A DNA stretch of 64,000 nt from Cucumis sativus. Its lineage: Eukaryota; Streptophyta; Magnoliopsida; Cucurbitales; Cucurbitaceae. The notes under the pieces were generated by a model. The model was not told the DNA's origin, made no database searches, and was given only the letters and a program-made list of their open reading frames with translations. The stretch covers positions 25,857,498 to 25,921,497 of the forward strand of contig NC_026660.2 in NCBI RefSeq assembly GCF_000004075.3, in the 5' to 3' direction. Positions 13,164 through 25,394 of this stretch are shown in pieces (the stretch's first letter is position 1; each line of letters starts with the position of its first letter). The position numbers and the translations under genes were made by a program.

Positions 13164-16100
13164 ATGAAGCTGGAATTGTTTACTTCGGTCGACGGAATGT
13201 GCCGCCGGCGGGCACTCTCTCTTGTTTCAGTTCTACAAAATCGAGGTAAGTCAAGCTCTTATCGCCTAGTATTATGTTATTCGAGCTCTGGAATTCGGCT
13301 GTTCACTTGCGGCAGTGACTCCGACTCAGCTCGATCTGAGTTTTCTGGAGAGAACGCATACGAAATTCTGGAAGTTTCACAGACCAGCTCCAGTGATGAA
13401 ATCAAAGCTTCTTTTCGCAAATTGGCAAAGGAAACTCACCCGGACCTTGCTGAGTCGAGAAAGGATTCCTCCGCTTCCTTGCGTTTTGTGCAAATCCTTG
13501 CCGCCTATGAGGTGCTTATGTTCAATACTCTTCTTCTCTAATTCTGACTTTATTTCAATTGATAAACTGACGTGATATCAATGCTAATACTATAAACATG
13601 TAAAGCCAATTTAAGCAATTAAAATCTGGTTCACTTGTTAATTGAATGTAATTTAATTGTAGATTTTATTATAACCATCTGTTTATATTTCAACCTAAAA
13701 TTTATTTTTCGCAAAGATTTAGATGTAGGCGAAACTGGAATAGAAAATCATCTGAGTTCGAATCGAAATGGCATTAATAATAGAAGGTAATAATTAAGTT
13801 AGGAATTTTGATGGTAAGGCTAAATATTGGATTTCCAAGAACAATTTTTCTCCAAAGTCATGCATGGGACCTGAACTTCACTGTGGCATTTCTCGTTCAT
13901 AGAGATTTGTAGTTAGTTCACTAACATGTGCAACAATCTTCCTTCTGCTACCTCGGTTATGTTTGAGGCCTTACGTTTTCAATACATGTGCGCAAGACAT
14001 GTTAGTATCTGCATGTGTTCTAAAGTGTAGTACTGCTTCTATGGTCCACTACACAATTAGCAAGTGTAAAAACTGGTTAATAGTAATGTTTAGTCTTTTT
14101 GTTTGCTTTGTGATATACAGGATAATCTGACATTGAAGCATAATCCATGATGGATTGCAGATCCTTTCTGATTCAGAGAAGAGGGCACACTATGACAGTT
14201 TTCTTATAGCTCAGAGAAGGTTAATTAAAAAACGCAGTAGCTATGGGTCAATATCAAACGTATGTAAACCAAATCAGACAACCTTCAAACAGATGGAAGT
14301 TGTTGAATGGTTGAAGTCCTATAGAATTTTCATTAACGGGATATTATCAGAAAGGAAAGTTGTTGCGGGTACAGGCTATTTTGATGTTCTTGAGAGGGAT
14401 TTCTACTCAGCCATGCATATTGCTTTTTATGGTCCTACGATTGAATCTATGGAGCTTCTTCCTGATTGTTTTGAAGCTGAGGAGAGGTCAACTTATGAAA
14501 CTTCTGAGATATTGCACTTAGTTTCAGGACGTGATCTTTTTGGGATGGTCTGTTTTGCTGCGGAGGTGCCTAAGGTGGCTTCTGCCACCAGTGGAAAATC
14601 TATTTCTTCAACTTCTAGGTGTCTACACATTACTGAAACCATTGAAAATGCTCGCAGCTGCGTGAAATTGACAAGAGAGGAAGAATACGAACTTCCTCGG
14701 GCCTCAATGGTTTATGAATTAGATGCATACAAAGATTTGGAGTTGCATATTTGTGGAAAAGTAATTGCTTGGGCTTCTAGACTTCCTCCAAAGTTTCACA
14801 GGGAGAGCACGGAGGATAAAAACAATCAAGACCAAATACATGTCTTTCTTAGTTCCAATGATGAACTCATACATAATAGTGTTGGATATTCTGTAGATTT
14901 CTCTTCTGGGGATGCTGCTGAAACAAGGATCCCCCTGGGAACTATTGTTGGTCTGGGTACAACTGAAGAAGAAGAATCCTGCTCCGTCTACAATAAATGT
15001 GGCACAAAAACACATGTGATAATGAAACATCGAACATTAATGGTTTGTATAGTCTTTAAGCAACCACTATTATTTGCTTCACATCTGTCAACATTAATTA
15101 TTGTTACTTCAAATGCTATATTTTTCTTTAATTTGTTCATTTGTCTACTTGTTTTCTATTTATGATATGTCTTGCGTCTTATTGAAGCCAAGGATCATCT
15201 AGGTGTTTACATAGTCCCTATTGCATGGCCTTGAAGTTACTGAATTAATATTGACATTTTTTATTGCTAGCATTATTACTATTTTTGCACCTTTTTATTG
15301 GTCTTTTTTTTTTTATATCTTTCATTATTATTATTTTTCTACATTTGTTCCTTTGGTAAAGGCTTCCACCAAATGGCTTTGGTGTTCAAAAACCTCGGAT
15401 CACTTTTGTGGATCTTGAATACTCAGCAAGTTTACGGACCTACAAAACGTAGAATGAAATAGTGGAGATGATACACTGGAGAGATGAAAAAAACAAACAG
15501 TTTTATTCTCTTTTCATTTTTGTACTTGAAGACATTCTTGACGTTGATAATGAAAAAACCTTCTCAGGTGCATGATTGGTATTTTTCTGTTTGACTTCAA
15601 TATCTTTATATTGCCGACTGGGACACTATGGTAGAGTGCATTTGTTTACACATGTGATTGTGCTTTAGTACAGATGCATATTTTACAAACAGTAAATAAT
15701 TTTCAATGTTGTGATGAGAAACCCTTTTACATAGAATGAAGAGAGAATAAGATATAAGAGTATGGTCTTTCTCCATCCATTTAAACAACACAATGCAATG
15801 TCATAATGATGCTATGGAGAAAATAGACGTTGCAAAAAGGTATGTTGCACGACTTGTTCACAATCAACATATTGCTGTCTCAATGAAAACCGAATTTGTG
15901 CTTGATTATCCTCCGTAAATTAAATAGTTCGTTTATGTCTTTGATATATGTATACTGATTCCTAATTTTACAGGTGAAACACATGCACTGGTATAGTACA
16001 AGAGAAAATGTTTCTGTCTGTGAGTGTAGATGCAGTCGAGCACGTTTACCACCAAGCAAGTGAGTTCTGCATCTTCAGAATTTTATTGATTGATGTACCC

Positions 16101-18075
16101 ATGTTTAGTGTTGCTATAATGCTATTAGTTCTTGGCCCTTCTACTGGCAGTTGGCTAAGTAAAAATTGCTCTCTTTCTTTCTACTATAATAACATTGTAG
16201 TTGTCTGATAGTTTTACATGGATGCTTTTGACTGTAATGCAAGATTAGAACTCTTTGTAGGAAGCAGGGAGATCAAGGCTTGTTGTCACTCACCTGGCCA
16301 ATTTTAATTGAGACACTAAACAATAAATGCACGATTGGAAATAGGATTTGTGATTTTTTAATAAAAAGTAAATGATTTATATGGGGAACAAGTTGTAGCT
16401 GTCAATTATCACGAGCAAGATTAAGTGTATGTTAATTAACAACATGATGGGACCATAGTTCTCAAAAGGATAGAAGTCCTTGTAAAGTATTACTTATGGT
16501 CTGGACGCCTTGATTTGGATTCTTTGTTTTTCCCTTCAGAAAGAAGGAAATATATTTTTTTAACGGGAAGACACCTTGGTTTACTGAAAGGAACCACATC
16601 ATGGATTCTTTGATCTCTATAGTTGGACCACTTAGCATCTCCAACTCAGTGGCTTGGCTTCCATATTTTCTATGTGGATGCATCACCCGATACTTCTAGG
16701 TTCTTGGTGGTAGGTCGTAGGTGTGTCAAAGGAGTCACTGTTTAGGTTACTAAAAGCTTGGCTCTTTTTGGAATTTTCATGAAACTGGAATGGGTGTAGA
16801 TAGAAATAATACATATAACTTGTGACTTTTTTCCAATAGAAAGTGAAGGCGGTATATTTGGAATCACGTTAAGGATAAACTCTCAGGCCAAGCATGATTA
16901 TTGTTGTCAGAACCAACTGAACTATAATGATATTGAGATATGATGGTAAATAACATTAATATAAACAAAGTAATTTGAGGTACTTGGACTCTCCCTCTTT
17001 TGAGATCACTTGAGCCCTAAATCAACTGAATTAATGCCCGATCACCTAACAAGTTTTCTATCTAACTACTATTATGCCCTCAATATCCTAATTCTATCTA
17101 ATACCATTTTTATCAGTAGAGTTGAGGGGCAGTCATTTGCCTAAATCCCTACGGGAAAAGGGGCGGCTCAGCCCTACGACATTGAACATAACGTTCATCT
17201 CTCTCAATATCCCTAGTAGTTATATATGATCAGGGTTAGAAACAGCTTGCACCTTGCCATTTCTGTGCATGATATGACAAGAAGATTGGTAGATTAGAAA
17301 TGATGATCTCGACAACTTGGTATACCTCTTCTCATGATTGCTATTCTTATGACTAACATCTAAACTCTTCTATCTTATAGGTTTTGGCTATTTGAGCCTC
17401 GCTGTGGCATGCATGACACAGGGGGCTGGTATGTAGAAACATTTGGTAAAAATAAGAAAGGCCGAACAGTCCCATCACAAAGATTTTGGGATGGTTTTGA
17501 TTATCAAGAGCATCAAGAGTAAGTTCATATCGGGTATACTAATAAAGATTCTATTTACTCAAATTGACTTGATAGGATAATCAAGAGTATCTTGATTTTT
17601 ATTGAATATCATATTCCACTTTCTTTCAAGTTTGTTCAGGATAAAAAACTTGTTAGGTTAATTTTTTTTAATCTTCGAATCTCTTCAAGCTGGTGGTGTA
17701 ATTACTGGATAATTCTTTTGGTCAATTGCCTTCCATTACTATCAGCTCTTAAATCTATAATTGTGCATTTTTATGTCTAGATTCGATTTCAAAATAAAAT
17801 TCCAAACTCCTATTTTAAAGCATTTTTCCTAAGATGTGTTTGCTCCGACTTTTGAGCATTTGTTCAATTTTTTTTTTTTTAATTTTGTCTACATTACTGC
17901 AAGCTAAGTTATCTACCGTCTGTGCAGGCGGCTTCATCCAGCAATGTATCTAATTGCTCTTGCATACAGAACTCTTGATATCCAAGATGCAAGGATGATG
18001 AGGAAACAAAGAATCAGGGATACTATTAAGGGCCAACTTTTCAGGTTCCTCAATTGGTCCAAGAAACTTATTTAG
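13164..18075 (+). CDS. J-domain (DnaJ/Hsp40) protein with long unassigned C-terminal region
   Basis: Modelled exons are 13164-13511, 14161-15042, 15974-16059, 17381-17518 and 17928-18075; all junctions are GT-AG and the joined frame gives 533 residues. The N-terminus is rich in basic and Ser residues, which suggests an organelle targeting peptide (inference). The J-domain spans about residues 63-128 and keeps the HPD tripeptide (92-94) that stimulates Hsp70 ATPase activity. Intron 1 falls inside the J-domain, and exon 2 resumes with ILSDSEKRAHYD. The remaining 400 residues have no family I can name. They include a CECRC cysteine cluster, an aromatic stretch (GGWYVETFGKNKKGR) and a basic C-terminus. 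The protein is probably a co-chaperone; its client and location are unknown. The first ATG of exon 1 is taken as the start. Confidence 0.85.
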
Positions 18076-19687
18076 ATAGAACATTGGTCCTCTTGATGTC
18101 AAATATGCTTCAATTATCAGGCGTGATAAATGCTACAGAATCATTAATAGGCGTGATAAATGCAACAGCAAGATGGTCGGTTCTTCCATTACCAAGCACG
18201 GGTAAAGACCTCGTATGGTATGAGCCAATCATCATTAGCATTATAGTATGGTCGAGAACAACTTTTTGGAAGTACTTTCAACAATGGCCAAACATCATGT
18301 ACAATCATCTTTGAAGTACTTTAATTGTCTGTATGGGTTATAGTTATAGCATATTGTAAAAAAAATCGTCAAGATTCCAATTTCTAAACACAAGGACTAG
18401 TTCTTGAAGAGGGATATCACCCGCAGACTCTAAATAATTTAGGTTTCAATTGATATCAACTAGATTCTTTATTTTTTAATTTTGGAAGTCGGACTTATAG
18501 AATCTACTTTTGTCGGTGGTTTCTTTGTTTTGTCTATGATTTAAGATCTAGAGTTCTAAACAAATTATATACGGGGGACAATTTGTTTGAAGAATGCCTT
18601 CAGCTTTTTTTTTTTTTTCCCAATAAAGAGCTGGAAACAGACACTAAATAGTCATAGAGTATTTTGTACAAAATTGTAAATGAATCAAACTAAAGTCTAT
18701 ACTAGAAAATTAATTGTTTCTTATTAAATTTTATGGATAAAAAGTGTTTTTTTAAAAATCAAATCGTATACAACCTTATAAATAAAGTCTACATACATTT
18801 TTTTGTCTATTTATAGGTTAAAAAGTCATTTTGGTCTGATCGAAAATTTAATGATAGACAAATTGTCCAAGCTGAATTGGTTAGGTATATTTGTTTGAAT
18901 AAATGGTCTACGAGTTTTCATTTTTTAATCTAAATGTGGGTGGACTAAAAGAAATGGATAAAGAAAAAAAAAAGTGCAGCCTATCTATTTACTATTTATA
19001 ATTTCCTAATATGCTTGACAGATTGATAATTCTGTTTGTTTCTTTTAATTTAAACTTACACCTTAGTTTTTGTAATTAATATATCTAAAAATTGAGTTGT
19101 ATAGACGTCTCGACTTCAAATCAATATTGACACTCAATATTTGTGACCGACTTGCACATAACAGAAGAACTTAGGTATTTGCTTCACTAATTAATGAAGA
19201 AAAAATAAATTCAATTTTATATTTTACAGAAAATACAACATAGTTAAAAAAATCACAATCAAGTAAGTAAGAAAGCAATCGATATTTAGGCTCCATTTGA
19301 TAAAATAAATTTTTTAATTTTTAAAAATTACAATACTTGTGGTTTGCTTTTATATTTCTTATACAAGTAAGTCTTTTAAAACATGAAATTAAATTTATGG
19401 AAGCGATTTAGAAAATTATAAAAATATGAAAACCTAAGGAGGATTAATTAATAAAATTTAATATTTGGGGAGCAGTGCAAGTGCATGAAGTGGCGGCAAC
19501 GGCAAGTGCATTCCCGCCCTGTCACACAAACAAAACCTCCGAAAACTGAAAAGACTTTTTTAACCTTCGTTATGTTGACTGAGCGACAAGACACGAAATG
19601 AGTCCAAGTTAACAAAACGCTTCGGAACTCGGTAAATAGGAGGAGCAAATAAGGAAGAGATCGGTGATTGCATCAAAGGAAAGAAGC
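18076..19687. other. intergenic between the J-domain and prolyl hydroxylase genes
   Basis: The left part is probably the 3' UTR of the J-domain gene and the right part the promoter of the next gene on the same strand. There is a poly-T run near 18607. I see no further gene or structured repeat. Confidence 0.5.
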
Positions 19688-22600
19688 ATGAAAGGCAAAA
19701 GCGGAAGAAGTAATTGGAGCTTGAGATCGAAGCTAGGTTTGCCCGCACTAATCTTCGTTTTATGCCTTTTTTGTTTCCTCGCCGGATTCTTCGGTTCTAC
19801 TCTTCTCTCTCAGGTTGATCCGTGTGCTTCAAGTTTCCAATCACCGTTAGATTTCGTTGCTTCAATGCTTATACTGTAATTTTCGGATTATCTCATTGTT
19901 ATCGGACGATTGAACAGGATGTAGATGACGATAGGCCGAGGGCGAGGTTGCTTCAATCGGCAAGCGATGTTACGGAGTTTGATTTGATGTCTTCGGGAGA
20001 AAACGGCGACGATTCCATTTCTTCGATTCCTTTTCAGGTGCTCTCCGTTTCGTTTTAATTATTAATTACATCTGGTATGTTAGTTTCACCGCATTGTCAA
20101 ACAGACTAAGTTGTTTTTTAAGGATTGCATGCATTTGTGCGAACATCATTTATCGACGGATGAACCTTGCAACTCATCATTCGATCTTCAGTGATCATGA
20201 TTTGTTGTTTAGATTATTGCACGTCTAATTTAAAGTTTCCTTTAATGGAGGTTTTGAGCTGGCGACCTCGCGCACTTTATTTCCCCAAGTTTGCAACTGC
20301 GGAGCAATGTCAGAGTATAGTTAATTTGGCGAAACCGAAGCTTAGGCCGTCTACATTGGCTCTACGTAAGGGAGAAACCGCAGAGAGCACGAAAGGAGTC
20401 CGAACAAGGTATCTTCTGTCTGTCTGTCTGTATTGGCACTTATGATTTTATCAATTATCATCCATTATTCTTTGCACGGCCTCAACATAAGTTTCTTCCT
20501 GTACTTCCATTTATAACCAAACTCTGTCCATATATGCGATCTGTTATGGTATGAGAAATTATCCATCGAGATTTCTGAAGTTCAGCTTAGTTATAGATAG
20601 TTTCTTTTTAATTCGACTCTTTGGTCACTCTCACCTATGATGTTTATTGGAATTCCGTTTGAACTCCTAGGCATTGGTTTTGGGAACTTCCATCCGCTTT
20701 TGTAATTTTACATTATCCATGCAGTTTATTCATATCTAGAATATTTATGTTTCCATTGTAGTTTCTTTATTCTGTTTCGTAATTCGACCAAAATTCCAGG
20801 TTAGCCATGGCTATTGGCAAAACTGGAAAATTTTTATTACTTCGTTTTTGGTTTTCGGCTTCATGTATAGAAGGCTCTAGTGGTTATAATGCACGATCTT
20901 CTAAATTCTTGGTTATACTCGGGTTATAGGGATATAGAATTTTGTAGAGATGCTTACGTTTGCAATTTGATTCTTTTCTCTTCTCCGCCCCAAGCAGTTC
21001 TGGAGTGTTCTTTAGTGCTTCAGAAGATGAAAGTGGGACTCTGGGTGTAATTGAGGAAAAAATTGCAAGGGCAACTATGATTCCAAGGACGCATGGAGAG
21101 GTATTTTTACCACTTTGATCATCAATATTTCCACCCTGTTTTCTTAAGGTAGAAATCTGTTGGTACATCATTCATAAGAGTCTAAAGTTTCAAAAGAACT
21201 TGGTTCTAGAATCCTGAGTATGTTTGATGTAAATTTTGATAGGGAGTGTCATGGATTTGAACTCTTTCACTACCACGGAGAAGATGAACCCATTAGCAAG
21301 TCATTTCTAACTTGCTTATTAATTTATTGCATCCATCTCTATAGTAGCTGGTCATTGGCCTTCTTCAAATTTAATGCTTAACATGGGATCTTGACCATTA
21401 ATTTCTTATAGTTGATGGGATTTATATAAATCCACTATGTAGTCAGATTCTGTTTGTTATTTTAAGCTGAGATTAAAGTTTTCTCAAACTTCTCATTTCT
21501 TGTTCAAACTTCTGACAGTTTGACAACTTAAAAGAGGATCAGTGTTACCTCTTCACATTTCTTGACTAAATACCAAGGTACACAATAGTAAGTAGTAACA
21601 GGTGACATAAAACCTGAGATAATTAGTCATTGTGTTCTATCCATTTGATGGACCTGATACTTTATATATTTCTTTTAATTGTTTGTAGAAATCTGTTATA
21701 GAATAGTATGCTTAATTTCATAGTTAATTTATTTACAGGTTACATTTCCACTTGATGTTTTATGTTTTAAGGATGTTTTCTTGCATCTGTAAAAAGTATA
21801 GAACTTCTTGTTTCCAAATGTTTTAAAATTGATTGAGGATTGTGTGTTTCAGGCATATAATATTTTGCGTTATGAGATTGGGCAGAAGTATAATTCTCAT
21901 TATGATGCGTTCAAGCCTTCTGAATATGGGCCACAGAAGAGCCAGAGGGTACAACGTAGATATATTAGCTTTTCCTTTGCTTATTGCTCGTAAACATTCA
22001 ACATTCAATTCTTTTCATTCATTTATAAGAGCTCTGTTACAGAAATATTTTGATCCCCTCCCAAAAAAGGGGGGAGATAGAATTTTGCACTACTTTCCCT
22101 GACATTTTAGCATTAAAAAATTCAGGTGGCTTCTTTCTTGTTGTACTTGACTGATGTTGAAGAAGGTGGAGAAACCATGTTTCCATTTGAGGTAAGAGTA
22201 GACCACCATAGGACCGTATGAACGAGGTGGCCTTTCTCTTGACATTTTTTACAACCAAGAACATTAGTCAAATGGAGTATTTACTGTGTTTGATTGGCAG
22301 AATGGCTTGAACATGGATGGAACCTATAATTTCCAAACATGTATTGGTTTGAAAGTGAAGCCACGTCAAGGTGATGGACTTCTGTTTTATTCGGTTTTCC
22401 CAAATGGTACAATTGATCCGGTTAGTGTTCCTATTCCTATCCTCTTTTGCTTGATATAGTAGTTTCAATTTGAATGCTGTCTGGATTAATGATGTGTAAT
22501 GTGTAATGTGTATTGTCGAACCATGAGCTAACAAGGAGCATCTATGCTTTGTTTGAGCATGAAGCTTCTCGATTTATGATAGACTCTCTATTAAACATGT

Positions 22601-23979
22601 TTATAAGAGGAGGCAGTGAGGCACTGAAAGAGGTAGTGAGGAATAACAGGCTATGAGAAGCTAGTTAGAACTAGAAAGGTGAGCCCAAGTGAAGGTAATA
22701 AGAGGTGGGGTGTGAATAGAAGGAAATATATTGTCAGAGAACGAGTTGGAGATTGGTTACTAAGTCCATAAGTTTCGTACTTGAGAAAGTGGAAGCTTTC
22801 TAAATCCATCGACCCATCACCTTTCTTGATTAATAAATCTCACTCATCAATTTACGGGTAGGAGCCTAAATCTGCCATGAAAACCAGAATTAGCACATGT
22901 TTGTAACAAAGAACAGTAGACTATATCAAAACTACGAACTAATATCATATGCTAGTACAGTAGAAGTTGAAATCAAGGATTACCAAGATCCCAGTCATTA
23001 GAAGGAAAAAAACCAAAGTTGTATGACACTAAAGAGCCTTTGGAGAGGACCATCTTCTGTCCCAATTTTCACGATGGATCTGTTCCCAAATAAAGATGTT
23101 ATAAGGTGATGGTCGTTAGGAAGGATAGGCGTTAGGCACATATTGTGATCAGCATGTAGAGGTGTTGCCGTGTTGGACACAGACATGCTTCAGACACGTA
23201 TTTTAAGGGTCAAATTTACTTTTAATTTGTTGAGTTTTTATGTTTTGGTGCTGCTGCGGCGTGTCACTCATTCAATGTTGAGACTCATCTTGTTTAGAAA
23301 ATACAGAAATTAAAATAAAAAGATATATATTTTTTAACTACAACATTTGAGTTCCTAGTAATTAATTAATATATGAAAACTTTCTGAAACTAAACATTTT
23401 TTTTAAAGAAAACTAATGAACTTACATCTAACCAAACCCAGCTACATGGTGTTGGAAAATGAGAGTTTATTTGGTTGGGGACTTGTTCTATCTGATAATC
23501 TGACCTCGCAACGTTGGGCTCAGGAGACTATTTATTAATATTGTAAGCGGTAGTGTTGAGTTCGAACAAATAAAGAGACTCCATTAAGATTAAGAGATGC
23601 ATAGGTTATGTTAGTATCTTATGCCGAATCTCATGTTTATTATGCAAAGTCGGCCTTACAGCATGCATGTATTTAAGGTATAGCAATTATTTTGAAAAAC
23701 ATATTTTGTGGACCATTCATTGTTTATGTTATATGCATGTTTGTGCTTTCGTGTTTGCTTGTGTCATTTAGAAGAATTATGATGTAAAGTTTTATATATC
23801 AAGAATGGTTTACGAATTAAATGGGTACTGTTGTGTACAGCATTTTGGTTGCTGAGAATCTCATTTATTGCATAATTTTGTAGACATCACTTCATGGAAG
23901 CTGCCCTGTGATCAAAGGGCAGAAATGGGTGGCGACCAAGTGGATCAGAGATCAAATGCAGGAGGACTTTTTATACTAA
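19688..23979 (+). CDS. P4H: prolyl 4-hydroxylase, membrane-anchored
   Basis: Eight exons: 19688-19813, 19918-20037, 20251-20408, 20998-21100, 21853-21948, 22126-22191, 22301-22420 and 23884-23979. They join into 294 residues, normal for plant P4Hs. The enzyme hydroxylates peptidyl proline in the ER/Golgi using 2-oxoglutarate, O2 and Fe(II), for example on extensins and arabinogalactan proteins (family knowledge). A basic N-terminus followed by a hydrophobic segment (about residues 18-38) makes a type II signal anchor. Iron ligands are H185 and D187 (NSHYDAF) and H267 (SLHGSCPV); K277 should bind 2-oxoglutarate. No C-terminal ShK-type extension is present. The ATG at 19688 is chosen because the frame further upstream has only a GTG. 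Intron 7, about 1.5 kb, is the longest and holds nothing recognisable. Confidence 0.95.
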
Positions 23980-24266
23980 ATGCAATTCATAAGCCGTAAA
24001 TTTCTTCCTCATAATTTTCTCTGTATGATAGAATGAGTTCAAATATTATACAAATTTTGTTTCCCACGCTCTCCTCCTTACCTTACCGATTACATATAGG
24101 GTAGTTATTAAGGTTAGAATGTTTTTCCAATTCAGTTTATTGTGTAAAATATTCAGATTATTTTCAAATTAATCAATCAAAATCAAAATATTAGTCTATA
24201 ATAATGAAACACGGGCGATAGTAGTCTACGTTTTTAATGCATTATGATATCTTTGTAAATATCATC

Positions 24267-24761
24267 AAAAATTAACTCTTTTTTATGTAGAGAAGGGAGC
24301 ATGAGATGAGATCATGTACTGTTGAATCATTGTCTTTACCTATTATCAATCTGTGAGTGGTTTAATTAAACAGTATTGGCATAAAGGTAATTTTCAATTT
24401 TTTGTAAATACTATCAAAAGTTTTGTTATTTTAAAATAGTTTTTTTTATGACTTTGAATTTAAAAAGAGGATGAATCATTTAAGAATCAAGTTTTTAATA
24501 TAAATAGAAATTTTAGTTAGTTCTCTTAGATGATCTAGGGAGGTCGTGTCATGTTAAAACTTGTCATTTCTCCAAAGTATTAATTCCATGTATGTTAAAT
24601 ATTAACAAATACTTCCAGCAATTAAATTGAAAATTACCTTTATGCCAATACTGTTTAATTAAACCACTCACGGATTGATAATAGGTAAAGACAATGATTA
24701 GATCAACAGTACATGATCTCATCTCATGCTCCCTTCTCTACATAAAAAAGAGTTAATTTTT
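24267..24761. repeat. long near-perfect inverted repeat (134/138-bp arms)
   Basis: The left arm (24267-24400) and right arm (24624-24761) are reverse complements over their whole length, with one substitution and one 4-base indel. They are separated by a 223-base spacer. The left arm is also bracketed by 19-base imperfect direct repeats (24252-24270 and 24401-24419, 17 of 19 identical). A transcript would fold into a long stem. It could be a foldback/MITE-type element or an inverted duplication; no coding content is seen. Confidence 0.9.
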
Positions 24762-24839
24762 AAAAAGACGATAAATTATCGTGGCAATTTTTAGTTAAAT
24801 ACAGTCCTGCAAAATAGATATAAATGAATTATCAGCTCC

Positions 24840-24903
24840 ATCAATTGGTTAAGGACCACTTAGGACTAAGAGATCATATTGGAATGAAAGATTCAAATCC
24901 TTC
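24840..24903 (+). repeat. tRNA-like A-box/B-box stretch, possible SINE head
   Basis: A sequence resembling a tRNA D-arm (caattggttaagg) is followed about 45 bases later by gattcaaatcc, close to the B-box consensus. It has no intact tRNA fold. This is the pattern of a tRNA-derived SINE head, but I could not define the ends or target duplications. Confidence 0.3.
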
Positions 24904-25394
24904 CACATTATTAAACAAAATTAGTTATATACTAGAATTTAATTAATATAAAACTATTTTTTTTAATTCATGTGTAAAAGGCACAAAACCTAACATCATC
25001 TTTATTTAATTAAAGCTTACAAAGGTATAAAACACGTTCCAAAATCTTGTGAATAAGCATCAAACCTTTTTCGTTGATCTTGGATCCTAGCGGATGAAAA
25101 TGGGATCCTATATTGAGACTCGAAGGTTAGGCAGCTACTTGCCTCCTTTTACAACATGGTGAATAGAGACCTCTCCATGATATTTAACATCAAAGGGAAT
25201 TGAATTAGCCGAACTACCCAGAAAAAAACAGGGAGATAGGATGTGATTGGGTTTGTTGAATTTTAATCATAATCAACAAAACAAATTGATATCCCATAAC
25301 TCTGTCTAGCAAGCTTAAGCATAAGATTAGAAGTTATACTTTTGAATGGATGCTTACCGACTTCAAACCAAAGCTAGAAATGTTGAAAACAACT

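Larger units (their letters stand above)
23980..25394. other. intergenic between convergent genes, dominated by an inverted repeat
   Basis: It separates the 3' ends of the prolyl hydroxylase (plus) and the transporter (minus). The main feature is the long inverted repeat at 24267-24761, followed by a tRNA-like stretch near 24.87 kb. The right part is probably the transporter's 3' UTR. Confidence 0.6.

Noticed and set aside
23890..23905. Short resemblance to miR167 (gaagctgcc)
   Set aside because: It lies in the last P4H exon, matches under half of the miRNA, and has no hairpin partner.
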